A DNA stretch of 64,000 nucleotides from Plut-88900 sp963668115 (GTDB taxonomy: Bacteria; Chloroflexota; Dehalococcoidia; Plut-88900), in the NCBI GenBank assembly GCA_963668115.1, contig OY764147.1, positions 1,922,001 through 1,986,000 on the forward strand, in the 5' to 3' direction. The notes beneath the pieces were generated by a model, which was given only the letters and a program-made list of their open reading frames with translations, ran no database searches and was not told where the DNA came from. Within the stretch, counting starts at the first letter, position 1, and every line of letters begins with the position of its first letter. Made by a program: the position numbers and the translations under genes. Shown in pieces: positions 25,124 through 33,063 of this stretch.

Positions 25124-25390
25124 ATGCGGCTTCGAACAACGAGGGGGTTTAGGAGAGATGCTGGCAGGGCAAAGAGGCGAGGCAAGTCCATGCATAAGCT
25201 CTGTACGGTCGTGGAATTGCTTTTGTCAGGCGAGTCCCTCCCCTCGCGATACAGGCCCCACCGTCTCTCCGGCAACTGGTCTCACTATTGGGAATGCCAT
25301 ATCGAATCCGATTGGCTTTTGGTCTGGAACCGAGAGGAGGATGAGTTGATACTGGTACGCACCGGTACACATTCCGACCTATTTGATTGA
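25124..25390 (+). CDS. yafQ: YafQ-family RelE-like mRNA interferase toxin
   Basis: 88 residues. The C-terminal pattern HIESDWLLVWNREEDELILVRTGTHSDLF is characteristic of YafQ, including the catalytic His/Asp residues (ECHIESDW) and HSDLF. YafQ cleaves mRNA on the ribosome during translation. The start abuts the antitoxin stop with no gap. The sequence RPHRLSGNWSHYW supplies the other conserved His positions. The toxin appears intact. Confidence 0.9.
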   Translation: MRLRTTRGFRRDAGRAKRRGKSMHKLCTVVELLLSGESLPSRYRPHRLSGNWSHYWECHIESDWLLVWNREEDELILVRTGTHSDLFD

Positions 25391-25415
25391 CCCATACTCA
25401 CCCCCATCCCCGCGC

Positions 25416-25421
25416 TATAAT
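25416..25421 (+). promoter_or_regulatory. Putative -10 box of the RidA gene
   Basis: TATAAT at 25416-25421, 32 nt before the ATG, which has an AAGGAGG site. No -35 at the standard spacing was found (TTGACC at 25387 is 23 nt away). Confidence 0.45.
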
Positions 25422-25453
25422 GTCCCCACCCCACCCCAAGGAGGAACCCCGAC

Positions 25454-25855
25454 ATGAAAAAAGAGGTCGTTAACTCACCGAAGATTGGCAAGGCTTTTTC
25501 CAGCACCACCTGTCACGCCACCAAGGCCGGCGGTTTCCTGTTCATTACCGGCCAGGTCGCCAACCCCCCGGACGTAGGCGGCAACCCCCATGCCACCCCC
25601 GAGATGGGCACCATTGAGCAGCAAGCTACCCAGGTCATGGAGAACCTCAAGGCTATCCTGGAGGAGGCCGGCACCAACTTCGACAACGTGATCAAGCGCA
25701 ACGTCTACCTTACCCACATCAACGACTTCGACCCCGTGTACAAGGTCATGGAGAAATATCTCTCCTCGCCGATGGCCAGCACGGGCGTCCTCGCAGGGCT
25801 GATTCCCCCCAGCGCCCGACTCGAAATCGAGCTCATCGCCGTCATACCCGACTAA
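25454..25855 (+). CDS. RidA family (YjgF/YER057c/UK114) protein
   Basis: 133 residues. Typical blocks are GGFLFITGQVA, QATQVMENLKAILEEAGTNFDNVIKRNVYLTHINDF and the Arg-containing SARLEIELIAVIP. RidA deaminates reactive enamine/imine intermediates of PLP enzymes; several relatives act in catabolic operons. It is followed after 16 nt by a VOC protein on the same strand and is probably cotranscribed. AAGGAGG precedes the ATG. Confidence 0.92.
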   Translation: MKKEVVNSPKIGKAFSSTTCHATKAGGFLFITGQVANPPDVGGNPHATPEMGTIEQQATQVMENLKAILEEAGTNFDNVIKRNVYLTHINDFDPVYKVMEKYLSSPMASTGVLAGLIPPSARLEIELIAVIPD

Positions 25856-25871
25856 CACCCTGGAGTTTTTC

Positions 25872-26297
25872 ATGTTTATCCGCCTTCACCACGTCGGCCT
25901 TCTCGTCAAGGACCTCAACGAGACCAAACGCCTCTACTGCGACCACTATGGCCTTAGACCCGGCCGGGAGTTCGATCTTGTTGAAGAAGACGTGCGCATT
26001 CTCAACATACCCATCGGTGACAGCATGATCGAGGTCAACCAGGTCATCAACCATGACAGCGGCGTCGGACGCTACCTGGAGAAGAACGGCGATGGTCTCC
26101 ATCACATCTGCCTTGAGTCCGACAACCTTGACGCCGACCTGGCAATGCTGAAGCCCCTCGGCTACGACCTCATCAAGCCCATAGGCTCCAACGACTACGG
26201 CTTCCGGGTCGGCTGGATTCACCCCAGGCAGGCCCAGGGCGTCCTAATCGAGCTCTGGGAAAACCCCAAGGGCAAGCCCGACATCTCCCGCTCTTAG
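25872..26297 (+). CDS. VOC-superfamily protein (methylmalonyl-CoA epimerase/glyoxalase-like)
   Basis: 141 residues with the paired beta-alpha-beta-beta-beta modules of the vicinal oxygen chelate fold. Candidate metal ligands are the His in RLHHVGLLV, Glu in MIEVNQ, His in LHHICLES and Glu in LIELWE. The pattern LHHICLES..DAD resembles methylmalonyl-CoA epimerase, but a mutase is not nearby, so a dioxygenase or glyoxalase role remains possible. It is probably cotranscribed with RidA. Confidence 0.85.
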   Translation: MFIRLHHVGLLVKDLNETKRLYCDHYGLRPGREFDLVEEDVRILNIPIGDSMIEVNQVINHDSGVGRYLEKNGDGLHHICLESDNLDADLAMLKPLGYDLIKPIGSNDYGFRVGWIHPRQAQGVLIELWENPKGKPDISRS

Positions 26298-26345
26298 TCC
26301 ACCTGCAGCCAACCGATTAGTAACTATCCAAGGAGATTTTTGACG

Positions 26346-26885
26346 ATGGAAAGCAATTCACTGGCAAAACTGGCTGACCTGTTGAGACAGCGCAACCATA
26401 TCGATGATGCCATTGCCAACCTAATAGACCGTCCAGCCCATTCAAGCCATCTTGGTGAGTTCGTTGCTGCCGAGATTTTCAACATTAAGTTGGCAGAATC
26501 CGCTGTGCAGAAAGGCAGTGACGGCCATTTCACTAACGGACCCCTCACCGACCAGTCGGTTAACGTCAAGAAATACTCCCTAGATAATGGCATACTTGAT
26601 ATCCGTCCCAATGCAGTTCCAGATTACTACCTTGTTCTCACTGGCCCACGCTCTTCGGCAATGTCGTCGCGAGGCACAAGTCAACCCTGGACTATTGAAG
26701 CGGTCTATTTATTCAAGGCTGATCCTTTGATTCAAAGCCTGAGACAACGCGGCATCAAGCTCAACGAAGCCACCAGTGTTAGACGTCACTATTGGGATGA
26801 GGCGGAAATCTACCCTACCCCTACCAACCCCGCCCTAGTATTGACCCCTGAACAACGTTCTGTGCTCGCGTTATTCAAGGGTTAG
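26346..26885 (+). CDS. Hypothetical protein, DUF6998-like
   Basis: 179 residues from ATG at 26346, with AAGGAG nine nt upstream. The block SSHLGEFVAAEIFNI...VNVKKYS has an acidic residue followed by a VxVKK-type motif, similar to restriction-endonuclease-like folds, but no full PD-(D/E)xK set can be confirmed. A C-terminal winged-helix-like tail (LTPEQRSVLALF) is possible. The protein may be a nuclease or a substrate-binding relative. The gene is AT-richer than its neighbours, suggesting transfer. Confidence 0.6.
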   Translation: MESNSLAKLADLLRQRNHIDDAIANLIDRPAHSSHLGEFVAAEIFNIKLAESAVQKGSDGHFTNGPLTDQSVNVKKYSLDNGILDIRPNAVPDYYLVLTGPRSSAMSSRGTSQPWTIEAVYLFKADPLIQSLRQRGIKLNEATSVRRHYWDEAEIYPTPTNPALVLTPEQRSVLALFKG

Positions 26886-26890
26886 CTAGG

Positions 26891-27229
26891 CTACCCGTAC
26901 AGTCCGTCCGTCTTTGCCGCCATTATGAAGTCGTTGCGGTGGAGGTTGCGGATCTTGTGGGTCCACCAGGTGACGCGTACCTTTCCCCATTCGGTGATGA
27001 GCCTCGGGTGATGGCCCTCGGCATCCGCCGTACTCCCGACCCTCTGCGTAAACGACAACGCCTCACCGAAGTTGCCAAACTTAAAGGTCCGGTCCAACTT
27101 CGGAATCCCACCCTCGTCTATCAACTCCCACTCCGACACCTGCGGACGAAGCCCCGCGATCTCATCTTCCGTCACATGCGGCGCATCCCGACGGCACGCC
27201 ACGCATTTCTCCTGTGTCAATGAAGCCAA
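26891..27229 (-). CDS. Pterin-4a-carbinolamine dehydratase (PCD/DCoH family)
   Basis: 112 residues. The diagnostic motif EGHHPRLITEWGKVRVTWWTH occurs near residue 71, followed by NLHRNDFIMAAK. The family dehydrates 4a-hydroxytetrahydrobiopterin; in bacteria it may act in pterin recycling or molybdopterin-related chemistry. The N-terminus carries CVACRRDAPHV, a short CxxC element seen in a subset of bacterial homologs. No aromatic amino acid hydroxylase is in the window. Confidence 0.9.
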   Translation of the reverse strand: MASLTQEKCVACRRDAPHVTEDEIAGLRPQVSEWELIDEGGIPKLDRTFKFGNFGEALSFTQRVGSTADAEGHHPRLITEWGKVRVTWWTHKIRNLHRNDFIMAAKTDGLYG

Positions 27230-27284
27230 AGTTATGTCCTCCCGGATTATTCCGTTTCGTCAAATCGGCCCTAACTTCCTCCCC

Positions 27285-27313
27285 TTGCCGCTCCACGCCT
27301 TCTACGATATATT
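27285..27313 (+). promoter_or_regulatory. Putative promoter of the 64-residue ORF
   Basis: TTGCCG (27285-27290), a 17-bp spacer, and TATATT (27308-27313), about 60 nt before the ATG at 27376. Confidence 0.5.
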
Positions 27314-27375
27314 ACATCGACTGACAGCCGCACTACCTAAGCTGCGGCGCAACTTCAACAACCCAGGGGATCTCC

Positions 27376-27570
27376 ATGGCATACGCCGAGCAGGACAGCG
27401 TCGAGGCAGGACTAGAGTTCAAAAGCCCCAGTGGCCTGAACGTCAAGACTACGGGCAACACCGTATTCCTGGACGCCGACAGCATGTACGTCCATGAGGT
27501 CGAAATCGCCGACGGCGACTGGGAAGGCGAGAAGTTCCTGCTCAACCTGGACTACGCCGAGGCGAAGTAG
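27376..27570 (+). CDS. Hypothetical small acidic protein
   Basis: 64 residues starting MAYAEQDSVEAGLEFK. It has predicted beta strands (LNVKTTGNTVFLDADSMYVHEVEIADG) and no signal peptide, cysteine or recognised domain. A promoter-like pair lies 60 nt upstream and GGGGAT serves as a possible ribosome site. Codon use is like that of its neighbours, so it is probably a real gene. Function unknown. Confidence 0.55.
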   Translation: MAYAEQDSVEAGLEFKSPSGLNVKTTGNTVFLDADSMYVHEVEIADGDWEGEKFLLNLDYAEAK

Positions 27571-27624
27571 CGGCATCCCTACCAGTCAAAGCCATAACCA
27601 ATCGGGCGTAACCCTCGCCAACCG

Positions 27625-27960
27625 CTAACGCCGTAATGCTAGACGCTCTGCGGCCAACCGGTTCATACTGACTCCGGCTTCGGCGGCATCCATAGCGAGG
27701 GAGCGGTGGGTGTCGGGTGGGATGCGAAGTGTGAGAGTCCCGCTGTAGCGTCGTGTGGAAATCGGCTCAGGGACCGGCTTGCCCTCCTCACGTAACCATC
27801 GGATCGAGAAGGCCACCAGCTCACGGATGCCTGCGAATGCCTTTTCCGGCGTGTCGTCCAGGTGGCTGAGGGAGCCGAACTCGGAGCACAGCCCGACGAA
27901 CTCCTCGTCCTCCTCGGACCAGAGGACTCGGTAAGCGTATCGGTCGGCGATTTCAGGCAT
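27625..27960 (-). CDS. hicB: HicB-family antitoxin with C-terminal DNA-binding helix region
   Basis: 111 residues. The N-terminal half (YAYRVLWSEEDEEFVGLCSEFGSLSHLDDTPEKAFAGIRELV) is the HicB partial RNase H-like fold. The C-terminal half (SGTLTLRIPPDTHRSLAMDAAEAGVSMNRLAAERL) is an RHH domain. This is a normal HicB antitoxin, but no HicA double-stranded RNA-binding toxin gene is seen on either side. It is either an orphan regulator or a remnant of a TA locus. Confidence 0.8.
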   Translation of the reverse strand: MPEIADRYAYRVLWSEEDEEFVGLCSEFGSLSHLDDTPEKAFAGIRELVAFSIRWLREEGKPVPEPISTRRYSGTLTLRIPPDTHRSLAMDAAEAGVSMNRLAAERLALRR

Positions 27961-28018
27961 CGATCTGCTCTTTAGGCTTCCTTGATAAATGAAGGTCTAA
28001 AAAGTGTCAATTCTTCTC

Positions 28019-28324
28019 TTATGGGGTCGTAATATCGCAGTTAGCTTTAAGCCAGTCTATAGCTTCTCTGGCTTCTTGCTGATTTAATTGGACATAAAAT
28101 AGGTTATACCAAGCATAATCCTCCTCTAATTGAGTATCGCTGATGAGGGGATTCTCCTGGATTTTCCCCAAGTACCATTCACATGCAGGCTCTTTGCCTC
28201 CAAAAGCACTTTTTGTGATTACGCTTGGGGTTCCACCAGGCAGTGATGAACAACCCACAGTGGTAGTGATAGCTATCACTACCACTGTCACAGCTACCGG
28301 CAATTGTCTCAATGCTCTGAACAT
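28019..28324 (-). CDS. Predicted small lipoprotein
   Basis: 101 residues from the ATG giving MFRALRQLPV, with AAGGA seven nt upstream. The hydrophobic N-terminus and lipobox TVGC (Cys25) indicate a type II signal peptide. The mature part has two cysteines and helices with an ARE-type pattern (QQEAREAIDWLKANC). An upstream ATG at 28348 is less likely because a TATAAT is immediately before it. Function unknown; AT-rich compared with surroundings. Confidence 0.6.
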   Translation of the reverse strand: MFRALRQLPVAVTVVVIAITTTVGCSSLPGGTPSVITKSAFGGKEPACEWYLGKIQENPLISDTQLEEDYAWYNLFYVQLNQQEAREAIDWLKANCDITTP

Positions 28325-28486
28325 GTTGCCATCCTTAAATAGCTCCATAATTATACTTGAACTTAATGGCCCATGAACGAGTAATATCTGTTAATTACCG
28401 ACATGGAACCTACGGATAAATACATGTGTATCTGCTCTCTTCTCACCAATACCCATTATAAACAAGAATTGTCAAATTATTAGTTT

Positions 28487-29533
28487 TTAACTTAGAGCAC
28501 CTCCCTCCACCTCCCCCCTCAGCCCCGATATCCAACTGTTCATCGCCCTGTGCGACATCACCTTCACACCCGACACGACCATCATCCGGTACACCCAGCC
28601 CCGACTCACCTTGCTCCTGCGGCTTGGGTCCAGCCACTCTTTGTTCTTCGCCAGCTCCGCCAGGGTCCCAAGACCCATAAGCAGGGGCCAGGCGGTCGCC
28701 AACCGGAGGCGATAGTGTCTCTTGGGGATGGCCTGCAGGTATTCGGCGGCGGCCTTGTAGTGGTCCAGGGCTCGGCTGATGCCCCACGTTAGCGCAGTCC
28801 TGGCAGCCTCACTGTTTTTGGAGTCGAGCAGGTCATCTGCGGAGAGCCCGACTCGCTCCAACACTTCGCTCGGCAGGTAGCACCGGCCCAGCCGCAGGTC
28901 CTTGGGAACGTCCCTGAGGATGTTGGTCAGTTGCAGGGCCTTGCCGAACCTCACCCCCTTCTCGCTCATCTCTTCCGAATCCCAGCCCCCCAGCCCCGAC
29001 AAGTGCGCCATGCACATCTCCGTCCAGAACCGACCCACGCATCCCGCCACCAGGTACGTGTACTCGTCGAGTTGCTCCGGGGTCTGGAAGCCCGTCACGC
29101 CTTCTTCTCGGAAGTAGGTCAGGTCGAGCTCCATACCCTGGGTCAGCGTCACGACCACCTGCCGGACTCGGAAGCGGTCCATCTCATCTTGTTCGTCCAG
29201 CATGGATATGGTCGTCGGCATGGCCCCGACGAGCTCCCGCTCGATCCCACCCAGCCCCTCCTCCGCCGTCCGGGCAAGGGGCTCGACCTTGTCCGCGCCG
29301 CCTTTCCCTTCGACCATTCCGCGAAACTCCAGCAGCATAGCTAACCTGTTATCGGCAGCGGCGGTCTTGGAGTCGGCTATTGTGTCTGCGGTACGCGCCA
29401 GCAGGTAGGCAAGGCCGAGGGGCTTTCTGAGGTTTCCGGGAAGCACCCGAAGAGTCAGGTAGAAAGCCCGGGATGTGCCCTTAAGCACGGGCCCGAGGAG
29501 CCGGGCTTCTTCGTCCGGCGTTACGACCGGCAC
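28487..29533 (-). CDS. Squalene/phytoene synthase family protein
   Basis: 348 residues from GTG at 29533; the longer ORF to 30157 overlaps the GMC gene and is a shadow. The two Asp-rich motifs are present: first in RTADTIADS, second in LTNILRDVPKDLRLGRCYLP. The segment SRAFYLTLRVLP is typical of the N-terminus. The family joins two prenyl diphosphates head-to-head to give squalene or phytoene, the first step to hopanoids or carotenoids. It starts two nt after the GMC stop and so is the third gene of an operon. An HpnB-like gene lies at 52776-53978. Confidence 0.88.
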   Translation of the reverse strand: MPVVTPDEEARLLGPVLKGTSRAFYLTLRVLPGNLRKPLGLAYLLARTADTIADSKTAAADNRLAMLLEFRGMVEGKGGADKVEPLARTAEEGLGGIERELVGAMPTTISMLDEQDEMDRFRVRQVVVTLTQGMELDLTYFREEGVTGFQTPEQLDEYTYLVAGCVGRFWTEMCMAHLSGLGGWDSEEMSEKGVRFGKALQLTNILRDVPKDLRLGRCYLPSEVLERVGLSADDLLDSKNSEAARTALTWGISRALDHYKAAAEYLQAIPKRHYRLRLATAWPLLMGLGTLAELAKNKEWLDPSRRSKVSRGWVYRMMVVSGVKVMSHRAMNSWISGLRGEVEGGALS

Positions 29534-29535
29534 AC

Positions 29536-31080
29536 CTATCCCGCCACCCCCAACCCCACCTTCATACCGATGAGCATGCTGGTCAGGTTGGTGTTGGCCA
29601 GGGGGATTACCGGAATGATGGAGGCGTCGGCGACATAGAGGTTGTCCAGCCCGTGCACCTTGCCCCGGGCGTCCACCACAGACCCCGGGTCTGACTCGGG
29701 GCCCATCTTGCACGTCCCGGAGGCGTGGGAGTAGTTCCCAATCGACTGTTTTAGCTGGGCTGCTATCCCTTCGTCGGTCTGAAGCGGGGCCCAGGGATCC
29801 AGTTCTTCCTGGACGAATGAGGACAGGGGCGGCGCCTGCATTACGCTGCGGAACACCTTCAGAGCATACACAAGGGCCGCCATATCCCGGCCTTCTTCGT
29901 CGGTGAGGTAGTTGGTCTCGATTGTCGGGGGGGCTTCCGGGTCCTGGCTGGTGATCCACATGCGTCCCCGAGACCTGGGGGCCATGTGGCAGATGAAGCC
30001 TTCCAGCGTGCGGGCCTCCAGCGTCCTCGGCACCTGGGAGGGCAACATGTGCAGGTCGAATGGCAGCCCCTCCTGGCAGACGGGGCTCTGTGCTCGGAGG
30101 ATCACCTGTCCCCTGTATAAGCTCTCTTCGCCCAGGTCTCGCACTATCCGGTCCCATCTCTCATCCGTCGGCCTGTACTGCACGTAAAAAGACGGGTGGT
30201 CATGGAGGTTTCTCCCGACCCCTTCGATGACCGCCGTTTCATCCACCCCGAGCTTTTTCAGCATATCCCCCGGCCCCACCCCCGACCTCATCAGTATCGA
30301 AGGCGTGCCATAGCTTCCCGCCGAGAGGATAATCGTGTCTGCCCGGAGTTCGACCTCTTCTCCTCGGGCCTTTACCAACAATGCCTGCGCCCTTGACCCC
30401 TCGATTACTACCCTGTCGATCATCGTGTGGTCAAGGATGGTCAGGTTGGATTGGTCCCTCACGGGGTCGAGGAAGGCGAAGGCGGCATTCCAGCGCTCCG
30501 AGTCCTTGACGTTTCCGTGGTAGGACGCGACCCCTTCTTCGGGGGTAGGGCCTCCCATGTCGTCGACCCTGCCGTAGCCCGTGTTCAGGGAAGCCTCTAT
30601 AAAAGCTTGCTGGTAGAGTGAAAGCTCACTTTCCGCCATCCGGTGCGTATAAAGCGGGCCTTGAGTCCCCCTGTAAGGAGTCACCGAGTCCTCAGCCGTT
30701 CCCTCCACAGCCTGTATCAGGGGAACAATGTCTTTATATGACCAGCCGGGGTTGCCGGCGTCGGCCCAGGCGTCGTAGTCCCGGGGCACTCCCCATATTG
30801 CTGCACAGTCGTTGTGGGAGGAGCACCCGCCGATTACCCTGGCCCGGAGTTCCGTGAAGCTCGACCCTCCGGGTCGGTTGGCCTTGTAGCCCCAGTCGTG
30901 GCTGTCGGGATCGAAGCGGGGGTCGAGCAGGTCTTTGGGCCAGCGTCCCTCCGACTTCGACCCGTAGTCGGGGCCCGCCTCCAGCAGCGCCACCGACAGC
31001 CCGGCCTTGCTCAGCACGTTCGCCGCCGCGCACCCCGCCGACCCCCCACCCGCGACTATCACATCATAATGCAGCTTCAT
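29536..31080 (-). CDS. GMC-family FAD-dependent oxidoreductase
   Basis: 514 residues. The N-terminal FAD motif VIVAGGGSAGCAAANVLSKAG, the GMC block RARVIGGCSSHN, the second signature SAGSYGTPSILMRSGVG and the C-terminal NYSHASGTCKMG with catalytic His are seen. It oxidises primary alcohols, choline-like or polyethylene-glycol-like substrates. It lies 15 nt after the DapA-like gene and 2 nt before the prenyl synthase, so the three form one operon. The substrate is unknown; the prenyl synthase neighbour may be incidental. Confidence 0.9.
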   Translation of the reverse strand: MKLHYDVIVAGGGSAGCAAANVLSKAGLSVALLEAGPDYGSKSEGRWPKDLLDPRFDPDSHDWGYKANRPGGSSFTELRARVIGGCSSHNDCAAIWGVPRDYDAWADAGNPGWSYKDIVPLIQAVEGTAEDSVTPYRGTQGPLYTHRMAESELSLYQQAFIEASLNTGYGRVDDMGGPTPEEGVASYHGNVKDSERWNAAFAFLDPVRDQSNLTILDHTMIDRVVIEGSRAQALLVKARGEEVELRADTIILSAGSYGTPSILMRSGVGPGDMLKKLGVDETAVIEGVGRNLHDHPSFYVQYRPTDERWDRIVRDLGEESLYRGQVILRAQSPVCQEGLPFDLHMLPSQVPRTLEARTLEGFICHMAPRSRGRMWITSQDPEAPPTIETNYLTDEEGRDMAALVYALKVFRSVMQAPPLSSFVQEELDPWAPLQTDEGIAAQLKQSIGNYSHASGTCKMGPESDPGSVVDARGKVHGLDNLYVADASIIPVIPLANTNLTSMLIGMKVGLGVAG

Positions 31081-31095
31081 TTCGGACGAGACTCT

Positions 31096-31983
31096 CTAAT
31101 ACCCCATCCGCTCGATGTGCTCTATTAGCTGCTTGATGGTTGCTTCTCCGGCACGGGTCCCGGGTTGTCGCACGACCGGGCTCCCGAGCAGGCCCCGGTA
31201 GTGCAGTGCGTTCTTCCGGATGCTCAGGTCAATCCCGTCCTGCACCTCGAACAGGATCAGGGGGAGCCATTCGTAAAAGAGCTTTTCCGCGGCGTCGGTC
31301 TCGCCCTCCGCCATGTGGCGGCAAATCTTGACCAGGGTTTCCGGGAAGGCGAAACCCGTCATGGCTCCAGCCCCTCCCTGTGCCAGCTCGTCCAACAGAA
31401 ACAGACCGCCCAGACCGCCGAAAATTGTAAGCCTGTCACCGGCCAGCGCCTTGATGGCGCGGACCTTCGGGGGGGTGGGTGGGGCCTCTATCTTGCAGTA
31501 CTGCACCGACGGGATGTCGTCCGCGAGGCGCATGAAGAACTCCGGCGGCATGTGCACGCCCGTGGTCTTTGGGTAGTCCTGCACCACGATGTCGATATCC
31601 ACGGCCTCGGCGATGCGATAGTAATGGGAGTAGACGACGTCCAGGTTGGACTTGGGCATGGGTGGAGGGGCTATCATCACCGCTGCGGCCCCCATCTCCT
31701 TCGCCTCCCGAGTGCGTGCTATGGCAGTCACGGTGCTCGGGCCAGAGGTTCCCAGGGTCACGGGCATCCCGTTGGCCTCGGCGATCACCGTCTCGGCGAC
31801 TCCTCGGCCCTCGGCGTCCGTCAGCCGGTGAGCTTCGCCCATCACGCCTAGGGCCACGACGCCCTCGCACCCCGACTCCCGGGCCTTGCCGACCAGGTTC
31901 GGTATGCTGGACTCGTCCACCGATTCGTCTTCGTGAAAGGGTGTCGCCAGCATCCAGTGAACGCCTTTGAGCTTACTTGCCAT
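31096..31983 (-). CDS. DapA/DHDPS-family lyase (aldolase class I)
   Basis: 295 residues from the ATG giving MASKLKGVHW, with GGGAGGT six nt upstream; the extended ORF to 32211 crosses an intergenic region. The TIM-barrel family signature is recognised from GVVALGVMGEAHRLTDAEG, the Tyr in VVQDYPKTTGV and the Schiff-base Lys in QYCKIEAPP. Relatives split or join pyruvate and aldehydes (dihydrodipicolinate synthase, N-acetylneuraminate lyase, keto-sugar aldolases). Its operon context (GMC oxidoreductase) suggests a catabolic aldolase and not lysine synthesis. Confidence 0.87.
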   Translation of the reverse strand: MASKLKGVHWMLATPFHEDESVDESSIPNLVGKARESGCEGVVALGVMGEAHRLTDAEGRGVAETVIAEANGMPVTLGTSGPSTVTAIARTREAKEMGAAAVMIAPPPMPKSNLDVVYSHYYRIAEAVDIDIVVQDYPKTTGVHMPPEFFMRLADDIPSVQYCKIEAPPTPPKVRAIKALAGDRLTIFGGLGGLFLLDELAQGGAGAMTGFAFPETLVKICRHMAEGETDAAEKLFYEWLPLILFEVQDGIDLSIRKNALHYRGLLGSPVVRQPGTRAGEATIKQLIEHIERMGY

Positions 31984-32186
31984 CCGAGACCTCCCTATTA
32001 GGTACACGCGGGTATCGAACCGTGTTATTGGAGATGCTGAAAGTGCGCCTTTGGCGTGGGCCGCATTATGTTTGAGGGGATTCTCGGGTGTCAACAGCCG
32101 TTGCGCCCTCCACCCCTTGCATCGCCTATTCCTGCGTAATGGTAGAATGGCTACTGTAAGGAGCACACCCCGGAAAGCGAGTACAC

Positions 32187-32504
32187 ATGAGAAAGGCAAA
32201 CGCCGCAGCACCTATGCAGGCTGCAAGACCCACCGTGCCGCCAGCTCGCCCTAAAGATGAAACGGCCCGCCTGGGCAAAGAAATCTACGAGCGGGACATT
32301 CGCCCAGTGGTGGAGGCAGACCACAAAGGGGATGTCGTCGCCATCGATGTGGACAGCGGGAAATGGGCCGTCGGCTATGAGGCATCTGAAGCGGTGGACC
32401 TCCTGAGCGCCCAATGGCCCGAGGCCCATGACATCCTGTGCCTGAGGGTAGGCCGCATTGCGGTATACAGCTTCGGCGGCAGCTCTTTGCGGAGACCCGA
32501 GTGA
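32187..32504 (+). CDS. Hypothetical partner of retropepsin-like protein
   Basis: 105 residues. The core (KEIYERDIRPVVEADHKGDVVAIDVDSGKWAVGYEASEAVDLL) is recognisable as a small family often encoded directly before a clan-AA aspartic protease; the function is unknown. The stop overlaps the next start (GTGA), so the two are translationally coupled. A TAGAAT lies at 32143-32148, about 40 nt upstream. Confidence 0.7.
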   Translation: MRKANAAAPMQAARPTVPPARPKDETARLGKEIYERDIRPVVEADHKGDVVAIDVDSGKWAVGYEASEAVDLLSAQWPEAHDILCLRVGRIAVYSFGGSSLRRPE

Positions 32505-32872
32505 TCCAGGGCTACGTTAGCGACTCCTATGAAGCCATCGTTGCCTTCACCATACAAGGCCCGTCGGGTCTAACAAGAGAAATAGAGGCCGTGATAGATA
32601 CCGGCTACACCGGATTCCTTACCCTGACCCGTGGGCTGGTGAATGAGTTGCAGTTGCGTTTCCGGAACCGTGACTTGGCAATTCTTGCAGACGGACGTGA
32701 GGCGGTCTTCGACGTTTACGGTGTCACGGTTCTGTGGGACGGTAATAGCCGGTACGTCGACGCTTATGTGTCCGATGCTAGTCCACTGGTGGGGATGCGG
32801 CTGCTGGACGGCCACAACCTGAACGTCGAAGTGGTGAACGGCGGATCCGTGGCAATCCAGGGCCGAGCGTAG
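32501..32872 (+). CDS. Clan-AA retropepsin-like aspartic protease
   Basis: 123 residues from GTG at 32501. It contains the retropepsin signature AVIDTGYTGFLTL near residue 27 (Asp-Thr-Gly). A second flap/hydrophobic block is VYGVTVLWDGNSRYVDAYVSD, and GMRLLDGHNL resembles the ILG-like end of the monomer. The size equals one retropepsin subunit, so a homodimer is needed for catalysis. Other frames around the start are shadows. The pair resembles a small toxin-antitoxin-like module, but no such role is established. Confidence 0.75.
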   Translation: MIQGYVSDSYEAIVAFTIQGPSGLTREIEAVIDTGYTGFLTLTRGLVNELQLRFRNRDLAILADGREAVFDVYGVTVLWDGNSRYVDAYVSDASPLVGMRLLDGHNLNVEVVNGGSVAIQGRA

Positions 32873-32975
32873 AGAAGCCGGACACCCGCCCCTTGCATCC
32901 CCCCACCCCTCGACCTATCCTTTTCCCCAAGTGGCATCGCCCCGATAAGCCCTCTCCACAAAAAGATTTTTCCCG

Positions 32976-33020
32976 TTAAACAATCAAACCCGTGCCTGAG
33001 AGCTCAATTCAATCAAATAG
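32976..33020 (-). repeat. Dispersed repeat, CAGGCACGG / TTTGATTGTTTAA type, copy 2
   Basis: The reverse complement of 32976-32998 matches 4040-4062 in 22 of 23 nt. The flank on the same strand reads TTTGATTGAATTG, also seen at 3957-3970. It sits just upstream of the FAD dehydrogenase. The stretch 32873-33063 otherwise shows no gene. Confidence 0.7.
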
Positions 33021-33063
33021 ACTGGCCTCTGAATCATGATCATTTCTTGGAGTACCCACCCCC

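Noticed and set aside
29534..30157. N-terminal extension of the squalene/phytoene synthase ORF
   Set aside because: It overlaps the GMC gene in another frame; the family N-terminus begins after the GTG at 29533.
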